Notes under the pieces: generated by a model | What the model saw: only the letters and a program-made list of their open reading frames with translations | What the model was told of the DNA's origin: nothing | Database searches by the model: none | Made by a program: the position numbers and the translations under genes | Shown: one piece after another, positions 16,333 to 25,267 of the stretch | Position numbering within the stretch: position 1 is the stretch's first letter | Layout of the letters: each line of letters opens with the position of its first letter | Origin: JBNKVT01 sp050299335 | GTDB lineage: Bacteria > Pseudomonadota > Alphaproteobacteria > Rhodobacterales > Rhodobacteraceae | Assembly: GCA_050299335.1 (NCBI GenBank) | Contig: JBNKVT010000014.1 | Span: 124,001 to 188,000 of the forward strand | Length of the DNA stretch: 64,000 bases | Reading direction: 5' to 3'

Positions 16333-19300
16333 ATGAAGATTGAGCGCAAGTTTACCACCGAAAAATCCGGCGCCTATGGCAGCATCGGCTTCCGCACGAC
16401 CTCTTCGGAGATTCGCAACCCTGACGGCTCGGTCGTCTTCGCGCTCAAGGACATGGAAGTCCCGGAGAACTTCTCCCAGGTCGCCTCCGACGTCCTCGCC
16501 CAGAAATATTTCCGCAAGGCCGGCGTCCCGGTGCACCTGAAGAAGGTCAAGGAAAAGGGCGTCCCCGAATTCCTCCAGCGCTCCGTCCCCGATGACGCCA
16601 AGCTGAAGAAACTGCCCGAGGATCAGCGCACCACCGGCGAGACCTCCGGGAAGCAGGTCTTCGACCGTCTGGCCGGCGCCTGGGCCTATTGGGGCTGGAA
16701 GGGCGGCTATTTCTCGACCGAAAAGGACGCCCGCGCCTATTACGACGAGATGCGCTACATGCTGGCCACCCAGATGGCCGCCCCGAATTCCCCCCAGTGG
16801 TTCAACACCGGTCTGCACTGGGCCTACGGCATCGACGGGCCCAGCCAGGGCCATTTCTATGTCGACTACCAGACCGGCAAGCTGACCAAGTCCGAAAGTG
16901 CTTACGAACACCCCCAGCCGCATGCGTGTTTCATCCAGTCGGTCACCGACGATCTGGTGAACGATGGCGGCATCATGGATCTGTGGACGCGCGAGGCGCG
17001 TCTGTTCAAATACGGCTCGGGTACCGGCACGAATTTCTCCTCCCTGCGTGCCGCGAACGAGTCGCTCGGTGGCGGCGGCAAGTCATCCGGCCTCATGTCG
17101 TTCCTCAAGATCGGGGACAGGGCAGCCGGCGCCATCAAGTCGGGCGGGACGACCCGTCGGGCAGCGAAGATGGTGATCTGCGACATGGATCATCCTGACA
17201 TCGAGGAGTTCATCAACTGGAAAGTTGTGGAAGAGCAGAAAGTTGCGTCGCTCGTGGCGGGCTCCAAGATGCACGAGGAAAAGCTCAACGAAATCTTTGC
17301 CGCCATCAAGGCTTGGGACGGCAAGGAGGAAGACGCGTTCGATCCGAAGGTGAATCCGGGTCTGAAGGCGGCTATCAGGTCGGCTAAACGTGCCGCCATA
17401 CCGGAGACATACGTAAAGCGCATTCTGCAATACGCAGAGCAGGGCTATTCCTCGATCGAATTCCCCACCTACAACACCGACTGGGACTCGGACGCCTACC
17501 TAACCGTCGCCGGCCAGAACTCCAACAACTCCGTCCGCGTGACGGACGCCTTCCTGCAGGCCGTCCGCGACGACGCCCCGTGGGAGCTCATCCGCCGCGT
17601 CGACGGCAAGGTCGCCAAGACCGTTTCGGCCCGCGACCTCTGGGACCAGATCGGCCACGCCGCCTGGGCCTGTGCGGACCCCGGCATCCAGTTCCACGAC
17701 ACCATCAATTCCTGGCACACCTGCCCCGAGGACGGCCCGATCCGCGCCTCGAACCCGTGCTCGGAATACATGTTTCTCGACGACACCGCCTGCAACCTGG
17801 CGTCGATGAACCTGCTGACTTTCCTGAACGACGGCAAGTTCGACGCCGACGCCTATGTCCACGCCACCCGCCTCTGGATGGTGACGCTGGAAATCTCGGT
17901 CCTGATGGCCCAGTTCCCGTCGCCGCAGATCGCCGAGCTCAGCTACAAGTTCCGCACCACCGGCCTCGGCTACGCCAATATCGGCGGCCTCCTGATGAAC
18001 ATGGGCCACGGCTATGACAGCGACGAAGGCCGCGCCCTTTGCGGAGCCCTGTCTGCCATCATGACCGGCGTCTGCTACGCCACCTCCGCCGAAATGGCCG
18101 CCGAGCTTGGCGCCTTCCCCGGCTTTGAGCCCAACGCCGAGCACATGCTCCGCGTCATCCGCAACCACCGCCGCGCGGCTTATGGCGAGACCGACGGCTA
18201 CGAGGACCTGCAGGTCAAACCCGTCCCCCTCGACACCGCCAAATGCCCCGACGCCACCCTCGTCACCCTGGCCCAGAACGCCTGGGACGAGGCCCTGAAA
18301 CTCGGCGAGAAACACGGCTACCGCAACGCCCAGTCCACCGTCATCGCCCCCACCGGCACCATCGGCCTCGTCATGGACTGCGACACCACCGGGATCGAGC
18401 CCGACTTCGCGCTGGTCAAGTTCAAGAAACTCGCCGGTGGCGGCTACTTCAAGATCATCAACCGCTCGGTGCCCGCCGCCCTTGAAAACCTCGGCTACAC
18501 CCAGTCCCAGATCGCCGAGATCGTCTCCCACGCCGTCGGCCACGGAACCCTCGGTAACGCCCCAGGGATCAACCCCACCGCGTTGATCGGCCACGGCTTC
18601 GGCCCCGACGAGATCCGCAAGATCGAGGACGCCCTCCCCACCGCCTTCGACATCCGCTTCGTCTTCAACCAGTGGACCCTTGGCACCGATTTCTGCACCG
18701 GCACCCTCGGCATCCCGGCCGAAAAACTGAACGACCCCGGCTTCGACCTCCTGCGCCACCTGGGCTTCACCAAGGCGCAGATCGATGCCGCCAACAACCA
18801 CATCTGCGGCACCATGACCCTCGAAGGCGCGCCGCATCTCAGCCCCGACCACTACCACGTCTTCGACTGCGCCAACGCCTGCGGCAAGACCGGCAAGCGC
18901 TTCCTGTCCGTCGAAAGCCACATCCGCATGATGGCCGCCGCCCAAAGCTTCATCTCGGGCGCGATCTCGAAAACCATCAACATGCCCAACGACGCGACAA
19001 TCGAGGACTGCAAGGCCGCCTATGAACTGTCATGGTCCCTCGGCACCAAAGCCAACGCCCTCTACCGCGACGGCTCCAAGCTCTCGCAGCCCCTGTCCTC
19101 GGCCCTGATCGACGACGACGAGGACGACCTCGAAGAGACCCTCTCGAACGCCCCCGACGGCGAACGCGCCCAGATCCTCGCCGAGAAGATCGTCGAAAAG
19201 ATCATCGTCAAGGAGGTCGCCCGCGGCCGCCAGACCCTGCCCGAACGCCGCAAGGGCTACACCCAGAAGGCGGTCGTCGGTGGCCACAAGGTGTACCTGC

Positions 19301-19968
19301 GCACCGGCGAATACGAGGACGGGTCCTTGGGCGAAATCTTCATCGACATGCACAAGGAAGGCGCCGCCTTCCGCGCCATGATGAACAACTTCGCCATCGC
19401 GGTCTCCATCGGCCTGCAATACGGCGTCCCCCTCGACCGCTTCGTCGACCAGTTCACCTTCACCCGCTTCGAGCCCGCGGGCATGGTCCAGGGCAACGCC
19501 GCGGTCAAGAATGCCACCTCGATCCTCGACTACATCTTCCGCGAACTGGCGATTTCCTACCTCGACCGCACCGATCTCGCCCATGTCAAACCCGAGGGCG
19601 AGGCCTTCGACGATATCGGCCGCGGCGTCGAGGAGGGGGCCTCGAACATCGCCGAAGTCCACGGCGAGCGCGCCCAGTCCTCCATCGCCATGATCCGCCA
19701 GGTGTCCTCCACCGGCTACCTGCGCAAACGCCTGCCCCAGGAACTGATGGTCCTGCAAGGCGGCGTCGCTTCGGGTGCCGTCCCCGGCGCCGACCTCGCC
19801 GTCGCGTCGGTCGCCGAGACCGTCGAGGTCACCATGGACGCCCGCACCAAGGCCAGGATGCAAGGCTACGAGGGCGACCCCTGCGGCGAATGCGGCAATT
19901 TCACCCTGGTGCGCAACGGCACCTGCATGAAGTGCAACACCTGCGGGGGGACCTCGGGATGTAGCTAG
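16333..19968 (+). CDS. nrdJ: Vitamin B12-dependent (class II) ribonucleotide reductase
   Basis: A 1211-residue adenosylcobalamin-dependent ribonucleoside-diphosphate reductase that supplies deoxyribonucleotides with or without oxygen. The start MKIERKFTTE at 16333 matches the alphaproteobacterial form. The active-site block NPCSE, carrying the thiyl-radical cysteine and the catalytic glutamate, is at about residues 473-477 (IRASNPCSEYMFLDDTACN region). Further blocks are APTGTIGLVMDCDTTGIEPD and GNAAVKNATSILDY. The C-terminus is cysteine-rich (CGECGNF, CMKCNTCGG, SGC), the redox/zinc tail that reduces the active site. A candidate NrdR box lies upstream. Codon choice is strongly C-ending except for about 17000-17450, where it is more mixed. 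Confidence 0.97.
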   Translation: MKIERKFTTEKSGAYGSIGFRTTSSEIRNPDGSVVFALKDMEVPENFSQVASDVLAQKYFRKAGVPVHLKKVKEKGVPEFLQRSVPDDAKLKKLPEDQRTTGETSGKQVFDRLAGAWAYWGWKGGYFSTEKDARAYYDEMRYMLATQMAAPNSPQWFNTGLHWAYGIDGPSQGHFYVDYQTGKLTKSESAYEHPQPHACFIQSVTDDLVNDGGIMDLWTREARLFKYGSGTGTNFSSLRAANESLGGGGKSSGLMSFLKIGDRAAGAIKSGGTTRRAAKMVICDMDHPDIEEFINWKVVEEQKVASLVAGSKMHEEKLNEIFAAIKAWDGKEEDAFDPKVNPGLKAAIRSAKRAAIPETYVKRILQYAEQGYSSIEFPTYNTDWDSDAYLTVAGQNSNNSVRVTDAFLQAVRDDAPWELIRRVDGKVAKTVSARDLWDQIGHAAWACADPGIQFHDTINSWHTCPEDGPIRASNPCSEYMFLDDTACNLASMNLLTFLNDGKFDADAYVHATRLWMVTLEISVLMAQFPSPQIAELSYKFRTTGLGYANIGGLLMNMGHGYDSDEGRALCGALSAIMTGVCYATSAEMAAELGAFPGFEPNAEHMLRVIRNHRRAAYGETDGYEDLQVKPVPLDTAKCPDATLVTLAQNAWDEALKLGEKHGYRNAQSTVIAPTGTIGLVMDCDTTGIEPDFALVKFKKLAGGGYFKIINRSVPAALENLGYTQSQIAEIVSHAVGHGTLGNAPGINPTALIGHGFGPDEIRKIEDALPTAFDIRFVFNQWTLGTDFCTGTLGIPAEKLNDPGFDLLRHLGFTKAQIDAANNHICGTMTLEGAPHLSPDHYHVFDCANACGKTGKRFLSVESHIRMMAAAQSFISGAISKTINMPNDATIEDCKAAYELSWSLGTKANALYRDGSKLSQPLSSALIDDDEDDLEETLSNAPDGERAQILAEKIVEKIIVKEVARGRQTLPERRKGYTQKAVVGGHKVYLRTGEYEDGSLGEIFIDMHKEGAAFRAMMNNFAIAVSIGLQYGVPLDRFVDQFTFTRFEPAGMVQGNAAVKNATSILDYIFRELAISYLDRTDLAHVKPEGEAFDDIGRGVEEGASNIAEVHGERAQSSIAMIRQVSSTGYLRKRLPQELMVLQGGVASGAVPGADLAVASVAETVEVTMDARTKARMQGYEGDPCGECGNFTLVRNGTCMKCNTCGGTSGCS

Positions 19969-20189
19969 AGAATTGAGGGGCGGGCCTGGAGCTGCGAACT
20001 CCAAGCCCGGCTCGACCCGCAAACGATTGTGCACGCTGCGGGTGAACCAAGTCAGCCTCTAACGAGGCGCAGACCCGCCGCTAAGATGGCGGAAAAGATG
20101 AAGTGATCAATAGCGTGTTCGAATGAGTCCACAGAAAGATTCTACGGGTGTGGAGAAGCTGTGGATAGCCTGTATGAAAGGACTGAATT

Positions 20190-20405
20190 ATGAGTTCAGG
20201 ACGCAATGTAAGAGTAACGAGAGAGACCGACTCTGGTCTGAACACGCAGTTCATCGACGAATCGACTGGCCAAACCATGACGCGCGGCCAGTTCGCGAGT
20301 CAGATCGAAGCCGGCAATTATCCCGAATATCACGTTCGCCGAGTTGATGGCCGCAGGATCCCTGCGTCCAATCCCAACTCGTCCGAAGGTGACAATTTGG
20401 GGTGA
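20190..20405 (+). CDS. Small DUF3892-like protein
   Basis: A 71-residue protein, MSSGRNVRVTRETDSGLNTQ..., with the pattern FIDESTGQTMTRGQFASQIE, then G-YP-YHVRRVDGRRIPASNP and a final NLG. This resembles the DUF3892 family, whose members are small and of unknown function. An AAAGGA site 8 bases before ATG 20190 supports the start. It lies between nrdJ and an AT-richer stretch of small unknown genes, so it may belong to a horizontally acquired patch. I cannot propose a function. Confidence 0.7.
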   Translation: MSSGRNVRVTRETDSGLNTQFIDESTGQTMTRGQFASQIEAGNYPEYHVRRVDGRRIPASNPNSSEGDNLG

Positions 20406-20568
20406 GTTGGTGGCGCCGGCCGCAGTCGTGGGGGCTGTCCGGCGCCGAAGCGTTCAGGCCGCAGGCAAAAAACCGAGCGGAACAACGATTGAGCCTGAAT
20501 TGCGAAACTGGGGGGGCGGGAAACCGTCCCCCGATTTTTTAAGGCAGATACCTAGTTTAATGTCGGAA

Positions 20569-20958
20569 CTATTTTTCCGGAGCCAGTACCCACGCGTGCT
20601 CAGGGTCAGGCACGAAAGTCATTCCAACGCCTCTCCCTTGAGCGCCAATTGAGGACAACTCAAAATCGTCCCTAACCTCATGTCGCATTCTATTGTAATA
20701 AAGTTCCTCAGAAATATAGACTACCAGCCATCCGCCGGGAACAGCTGCTCTTTCAACTCTTGTGCATTCATATTCGAACTCAAAGTCGTGCGATCTACTA
20801 TTTCCCCCTCTGGATCCATTACAATCCCTTTCGTACACTTTTTGGAATACAAGCATTCCATCGTCTGAATGTGCAATGCCTGCCATCAAGTAAACAAACA
20901 ACATTACTAGAAACACAAACCAGAAATTTGATCTGGAATTAATGTACATCGTTGACAT
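20569..20958 (-). CDS. Hypothetical secreted or membrane-anchored protein
   Basis: A 129-residue protein with an N-terminal hydrophobic segment (about residues 11-30, FWFVFLVMLFVYLMAGIAHS) that reads as a signal peptide or anchor. The mature part has two cysteines (RDCNGS and YECTRVE) that could form a disulfide, and ends VPDPEHAWVLAPEK. Base composition is clearly lower in GC than the neighbouring core genes, suggesting foreign origin. I recognise no family. It is convergent with the DUF3892-like gene. Confidence 0.55.
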   Translation of the reverse strand: MSTMYINSRSNFWFVFLVMLFVYLMAGIAHSDDGMLVFQKVYERDCNGSRGGNSRSHDFEFEYECTRVERAAVPGGWLVVYISEELYYNRMRHEVRDDFELSSIGAQGRGVGMTFVPDPEHAWVLAPEK

Positions 20959-21378
20959 ATCTAACCTCTTTTGTTCGCTATAGGTATTTCAGCATTGAAG
21001 CAAAAAAAGGTTAGCACAATGACCGATGAAATTCACCAATAGCGAGTAGGATGGGTGATTTCACCCATCATTTCCTTCCCAACCTCACAACATCCCATCT
21101 CTCCCCGCTAAGAGCTTGCCCGGTGCGACCTGCGACCTAAGCAAAGCCCGTCCCTCCGGCGCCTCGCGCGTTGGTCGCTGAAAACCTTCCACCGGAAGGT
21201 TTTCCAGGCGCTCCTCACCTCCGAGGATGGGCGCATTGTTGAATTCGGGAAAAGGCAGGTGGGGAGAGTGGAATGGATAACGAAAGGGGTTGTTTAGGGA
21301 AGGGAGGCATGTATTTAGTTCATCATACGGCGATATAGTGTTTCGTAACTGATAAAATGTTTTTAGTTATCGTCAGCA
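20959..21378. repeat. Spacer with short palindrome and diverged repeat copy 4
   Basis: No gene is seen here. Bases 21050-21069 are the palindrome GATGGGTGA-TT-TCACCCATC. Bases about 21117-21240 are a diverged member of the interspersed repeat family in reverse orientation, carrying an inserted hairpin GAAAACCTTCC-ACC-GGAAGGTTTTC at 21180-21204. The same arrangement, palindrome then repeat with hairpin, recurs at 21676-21850. The last 100 bases are AT-rich and probably carry the promoter of the next gene. Confidence 0.7.
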
Positions 21379-21675
21379 ATGAGCAAACAACTAGATGAGT
21401 GTGCTTTGACAAACCCGCTTAAAAAACTTGAGGAGATGGTTGAGAGGTGGCCGGTTCTTGCCGCTGCGGTATTGGTGTTTATTGGCTTATTATGCCTTTT
21501 TTTTCTAATAAATATGTACAAACATGGATATAATACCGATTTATTTGTAATACTATATTTAGCGTACCTCGGCGTAGCGATCCCGATTGCTATTGTTGTT
21601 CTCGGCAAGGCAGATGTAATTTTAAGTGCGTTTGTATCCGGTGTTTTGCGAATACTTCGTCGTAGGAGCAAGTAG
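21379..21675 (+). CDS. Hypothetical small membrane protein
   Basis: A 98-residue protein with two predicted membrane segments (about residues 25-46, VLAAAVLVFIGLLCLFFLIN, and 55-76, VILYLAYLGVAIPIAIVVL), followed by a short region and a basic tail RILRRRSK. It is AT-rich compared with its surroundings. No family is recognised. It is bracketed by two copies of the same palindrome-plus-repeat unit (21050-21240 and 21676-21850), as though carried or duplicated together with them. Confidence 0.55.
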   Translation: MSKQLDECALTNPLKKLEEMVERWPVLAAAVLVFIGLLCLFFLINMYKHGYNTDLFVILYLAYLGVAIPIAIVVLGKADVILSAFVSGVLRILRRRSK

Positions 21676-21850
21676 GATGGGTGATTTCACCCATTACTTC
21701 CTCTAAAACATCGCATCATCCCATCTCACCCCGCTCCACCCTTGCATGGTGCGACCAGCACCGGGCAAAGCCAACCCGGCGCTTCGCGCGTTCGTCGCTG
21801 AAAACCTTCCACTGGAAGGTTTTCCGGGCGCTCCTCACCCCACGCCGGGG
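21676..21850. repeat. Palindrome plus diverged repeat copy 5
   Basis: GATGGGTGA-TT-TCACCCATT (21676-21695) is followed by a copy of the interspersed repeat family in reverse orientation (about 21735-21850). Read on the minus strand it contains CGGTGCTGGTCGCACC, as in copies 1 and 2, plus the inserted hairpin GAAAACCTTCC-ACT-GGAAGGTTTTC at 21800-21824. Confidence 0.72.
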
Positions 21851-21988
21851 ACGGGCGCGTCCGTGACGTAAGCCCGAGCTGCCCGCTCCGCAGTGTCTTC
21901 GCCTAAAAGCGTCTCAGCGGAGACCTCCCGAAGCGCCCGCCCTGGGACGGCCTTTGCCCTCATTTCATACCGGCACCGCCGCCCGGTC

Positions 21989-22088
21989 CCGTAGGGTGCG
22001 TGATTTCACGTACCACGCGCCCTCGAAACACGCGCCGACCTCCCCGCATCCTTCCGACAATGGTGCGTGAAATCACGCACCCTACGGG
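21989..22088. repeat. REP/MITE-like element with GTAGGGTGCGTGA inverted ends
   Basis: A unit of about 100 bases. The left end reads CCGTAGGGTGCGTGATTTCA and the right end (22062-22087) is its reverse complement with one mismatch over about 26 bases. Each end is itself palindromic (GTGCGTGA/TCACGCAC). Two further copies of the same end sequence lie in the GTA cluster at 34735-34759 and 34797-34821. It has no coding capacity. The rest of 21850-22274 before guaB shows no gene and probably contains the guaB promoter in the AT-rich part after 22100. Confidence 0.75.
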
Positions 22089-22274
22089 CCTCCAAAACCG
22101 TGAAATTAACGCATCGGTAACCTTTTTATCCAACAAAATCAATGAAAATCCCGTTTTTGCACGCGTGCAAAGCCCCGCGCCGGCCTCCCCGAAAATCCGC
22201 CATTTAGCCCTTCCCTTTTCCTCCCCCCCATGGGATAGGAAACCGCCAATACCGAAGCGCTCGAGGAGAATGAG

Positions 22275-23729
22275 ATGCAGATTCGTGAGGCCCTTACCTT
22301 CGACGACGTCCTGCTGGTCCCCGGCGCCTCCACGGTGCTGCCCTCGACCGCCGACACGCGGACCCGTCTGACCCCGACCATCACCCTCAACATCCCGCTC
22401 CTGTCGTCGGCCATGGACACCGTCACCGAGGACAAGATGGCAATCGCCATGGCGCAAGCGGGGGGCATCGGCGTCATCCACCGCAATCTCGACATCGAGG
22501 AACAGGCCCGCCAGGTCTCCGTCGTCAAGCGGTTCGAAAGCGGCGTCGTCTACAACCCCGTCACCCTCACCCCCGACCAGACCCTCGCCGACGCCAAGGC
22601 CCTGATGGCGCGGCTCAAGATCACCGGCTTTCCGGTGGTTTCGGAGGAAGGCCGCGTCCTCGGCATCGTCACCAACCGCGACATGCGCTTCGCCGAGGAC
22701 GACGCCACCCCCGTCAGCGTGATGATGACCTCGGAAAACCTCGCCATCCTCCGCGAACCCGCCGATCTGGCCGAGGCCAAGTCCCTCATGCACGCCCGCC
22801 GGATCGAGAAGCTGCTGGTCACCGACGACCAGGGCCACCTCACCGGCCTTCTGACCATCAAGGACATCGAACAGGCCGTCCTCAATCCTTTCGCCTGCAA
22901 GGACGAGCTGGGGCGTCTGAGGGTTGCCGCCGCCACTACCGTCGGTGATGCCGGGTTCGAACGTTCCCAGGCGCTGGTCGAGGCCGGGGTGGATATCATC
23001 GTCATCGACACTGCCCACGGCCATTCCGCCTCGGTCGCCGAGGCCGTCGAGCGCGCCAAGACCCTGTCGAACTCGGTTCAGGTGATCGCCGGCAACGTCG
23101 CCACCGCCGAGGCCACCAAGGCCCTGATCGACGCCGGAGCCGACGCCGTCAAGGTCGGCATCGGCCCCGGCTCCATCTGCACCACCCGCATCGTCGCCGG
23201 GGTCGGCGTGCCGCAGCTGACCGCGATCTCGGAAAGCGCCGAAGAGGCGCTGAAATCCGACCGCACCGTCATCGCCGATGGCGGGATCAAATATTCCGGC
23301 GACTTCGCCAAGGCCATCGCCGCCGGGGCCAGCTGCGCGATGATCGGCTCAATGCTCGCCGGCACCGACGAGGCCCCGGGCGAAATGGTCCTCTTCCAGG
23401 GCCGCTCGTTCAAATCCTACCGCGGCATGGGCTCGGTCGGGGCGATGGCCCGCGGCTCGGCCGACCGGTATTTCCAGAAGGAAGCCTCGACGGACAAGCT
23501 GGTCCCCGAGGGCATCGAGGGGCAGGTGCCTTACAAGGGCTCGGTGTCGGGCGTTCTCCATCAACTCGTCGGGGGCTTGCGCGCCGCCATGGGATACACC
23601 GGATGCGCCACCATCGACGCGATGCGCCGCAACTGCCAGTTCGTGAAGATCTCCGGCGCGGGCCTGAAGGAAAGCCACGTCCACGACGTCCAGATCACCC
23701 GCGAAAGCCCGAACTACCGAGTCGGCTGA
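22275..23729 (+). CDS. guaB: Inosine-5'-monophosphate dehydrogenase
   Basis: A 484-residue IMP dehydrogenase, which oxidises IMP to XMP with NAD+, the first committed step to GMP. The TIM barrel is interrupted by a pair of CBS domains (about residues 90-205). The catalytic cysteine lies in GPGSICTTRIVAG (about residue 302), and the mobile-flap block GSVGAMARGSADRYF is present, as is the N-terminal LTFDDVLLVPG. Length and motifs are normal. It faces gpt, another guanine-nucleotide gene, tail to tail. Confidence 0.98.
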   Translation: MQIREALTFDDVLLVPGASTVLPSTADTRTRLTPTITLNIPLLSSAMDTVTEDKMAIAMAQAGGIGVIHRNLDIEEQARQVSVVKRFESGVVYNPVTLTPDQTLADAKALMARLKITGFPVVSEEGRVLGIVTNRDMRFAEDDATPVSVMMTSENLAILREPADLAEAKSLMHARRIEKLLVTDDQGHLTGLLTIKDIEQAVLNPFACKDELGRLRVAAATTVGDAGFERSQALVEAGVDIIVIDTAHGHSASVAEAVERAKTLSNSVQVIAGNVATAEATKALIDAGADAVKVGIGPGSICTTRIVAGVGVPQLTAISESAEEALKSDRTVIADGGIKYSGDFAKAIAAGASCAMIGSMLAGTDEAPGEMVLFQGRSFKSYRGMGSVGAMARGSADRYFQKEASTDKLVPEGIEGQVPYKGSVSGVLHQLVGGLRAAMGYTGCATIDAMRRNCQFVKISGAGLKESHVHDVQITRESPNYRVG

Positions 23730-23807
23730 GGGGCCCCTTGTGAGAGCGGCTGTCTGAGCTGTCCGTCCGGCGACGCGATCACCCGGGTCGGATCGCCGCC
23801 TGGAAGA

Positions 23808-24311
23808 TCAGTCCTGGCCCCGATAGGGTTCGACATATTGCAGGGCCATGTCCCAGGGGAAGAAGATCCAGGTGTCCTGGCTGACCTCGGTGATATAGGT
23901 GTCGACCATGGGGCGCCCCTTGGGCTTGGCGTAGACCGTGGCGAAATGCGCCTTCGGGAGCAGGTTGCGGACGACTTCCAACGTTTTGCCGGTATCGACG
24001 AGGTCGTCGATGATGAGGACACCGGTGCCGTCGCCCATCAGCGCGGCATCGGGGGATTTCAGGACCTTGGCCTCGGACTGGTTCTGGTGGTCGTAGGACT
24101 TGACCGAGATCGTGTCCACGGTCCGGATATCCAGTTCGCGCGCCACGATCATCGCCGGAGCCATGCCGCCTCGGGTGATCGCGACCACGGCTTTCCAGGC
24201 CCCGTCCTCGGGGCCGTGCCCGTCCAGTCGCCAGGCCAGCGCGCGGGCATCGCGGTGGATCTGGTCCCAGGAGACGTGGAAGCCCTTTTCATGCGGCAGG
24301 CGGTCGTTCAT
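23808..24311 (-). CDS. gpt: Xanthine-guanine phosphoribosyltransferase
   Basis: A 167-residue type I phosphoribosyltransferase that salvages guanine and xanthine. The PRPP-binding loop is VLIIDDLVDTGKTLE (about residues 98-112). VVAITRGGMAPAMIVAREL and the C-terminal WIFFPWDMALQYVEP are characteristic of Gpt. It is the second gene after fabI, with only one base between the fabI stop and the gpt start codon, so the two are co-transcribed. It lies next to guaB, consistent with purine metabolism. Confidence 0.94.
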   Translation of the reverse strand: MNDRLPHEKGFHVSWDQIHRDARALAWRLDGHGPEDGAWKAVVAITRGGMAPAMIVARELDIRTVDTISVKSYDHQNQSEAKVLKSPDAALMGDGTGVLIIDDLVDTGKTLEVVRNLLPKAHFATVYAKPKGRPMVDTYITEVSQDTWIFFPWDMALQYVEPYRGQD

Positions 24312-24312
24312 T

Positions 24313-25140
24313 TCAGGCGTCCTTCTTGCGGCCGGTGACCACGTCGATATCGGGGGCGTCTTCGGCCTTCATGCCGACGATGTTGTAGCCGCAATCGACA
24401 TGGTGGTTTTCGCCGGTCACGCCGGAGGCGAGGTCCGACAGGAGATAGAGCCCGGATTTGCCGACCTCCGACTGAGTCACGTTGCGGCGCAGCGGCGCGT
24501 TCAGCTCGTTCCATTTCATGATGTAGGAAAAATCACCGATGCCGGAGGCCGCCAGGGTCTTGACCGGACCGGCGGAGAGCGAATTGACCCGGATGCCCTT
24601 CTTGCCGAGGTCTTCGGCCATATAGCGTACCGACATTTCCAGGGCGGCCTTCGCGACGCCCATGACGTTGTAGTGCGGCATGACGCGTTCGGCGCCGAAA
24701 TAGGTCAGGGTCAGCATCGAACTTCCCTCGGGCATCATCTTTTCGGCCCGCTGGGCGACGGCGGTAAAGGAATAGACCGAGACATTCATGGTCAGTTCGA
24801 AATTCGCCGGTGTCGTGTCGACATAGCGGCCGCGCAGTTCGTTCTTGTCGGAAAAGCCGATGGCGTGAACGAGGAAATCCAGCTGGCCCCATCGGTCCCG
24901 AAGGGCCGCGAAAGTGGCGTCGATGGAGGCCGCGTCGGCAACGTCACAAGGCAAGAGGATGTCGGAATTGGTCTGCTCGGCCAGCGGCTTCACCCGTTTC
25001 AGAAGCGCGTCACCCTGATAGGTGTAGGCGATCTCGGCCCCGTGGGCATGGCAGGCCTGGGCGATGCCCCAGGCGAGCGAGCGATCGTTGGCGACGCCCA
25101 TGATGAGACCGCGCTTTCCTTGCATGATGGCGTCTGGCAT
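24313..25140 (-). CDS. fabI: Enoyl-[acyl-carrier-protein] reductase (NADH)
   Basis: A 275-residue short-chain-dehydrogenase-type enoyl-ACP reductase that completes each round of fatty acid elongation. The Rossmann start GKRGLIMGVANDRSLAWGIA is the FabI form of the glycine-rich loop. The catalytic tyrosine and lysine lie in YNVMGVAKAALE, and AIGFSDKNELRGRY and GPVKTLAASGI are further FabI blocks. The gpt gene follows after one base. It is divergent from pdxH, with about 127 bases between the two starts. Confidence 0.97.
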   Translation of the reverse strand: MPDAIMQGKRGLIMGVANDRSLAWGIAQACHAHGAEIAYTYQGDALLKRVKPLAEQTNSDILLPCDVADAASIDATFAALRDRWGQLDFLVHAIGFSDKNELRGRYVDTTPANFELTMNVSVYSFTAVAQRAEKMMPEGSSMLTLTYFGAERVMPHYNVMGVAKAALEMSVRYMAEDLGKKGIRVNSLSAGPVKTLAASGIGDFSYIMKWNELNAPLRRNVTQSEVGKSGLYLLSDLASGVTGENHHVDCGYNIVGMKAEDAPDIDVVTGRKKDA

Positions 25141-25267
25141 TTAGCCCCCCGTTTCCTGTTCCCCTTGATTGGCCGCTGGTTTAGGGGATTGCGGCCTATG
25201 CTGCAAGCTGGCTTGGCAATCTGCTGCTCGGGTTCTAGGGTCGCGCCGCTGAGACAGGGAGATGCGT

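Noticed and set aside
17500..18945. Minus-strand open frame of 481 codons inside nrdJ
   Set aside because: Antisense to a well-conserved part of nrdJ; composition is extreme (V, G, A, E) and no family is visible.
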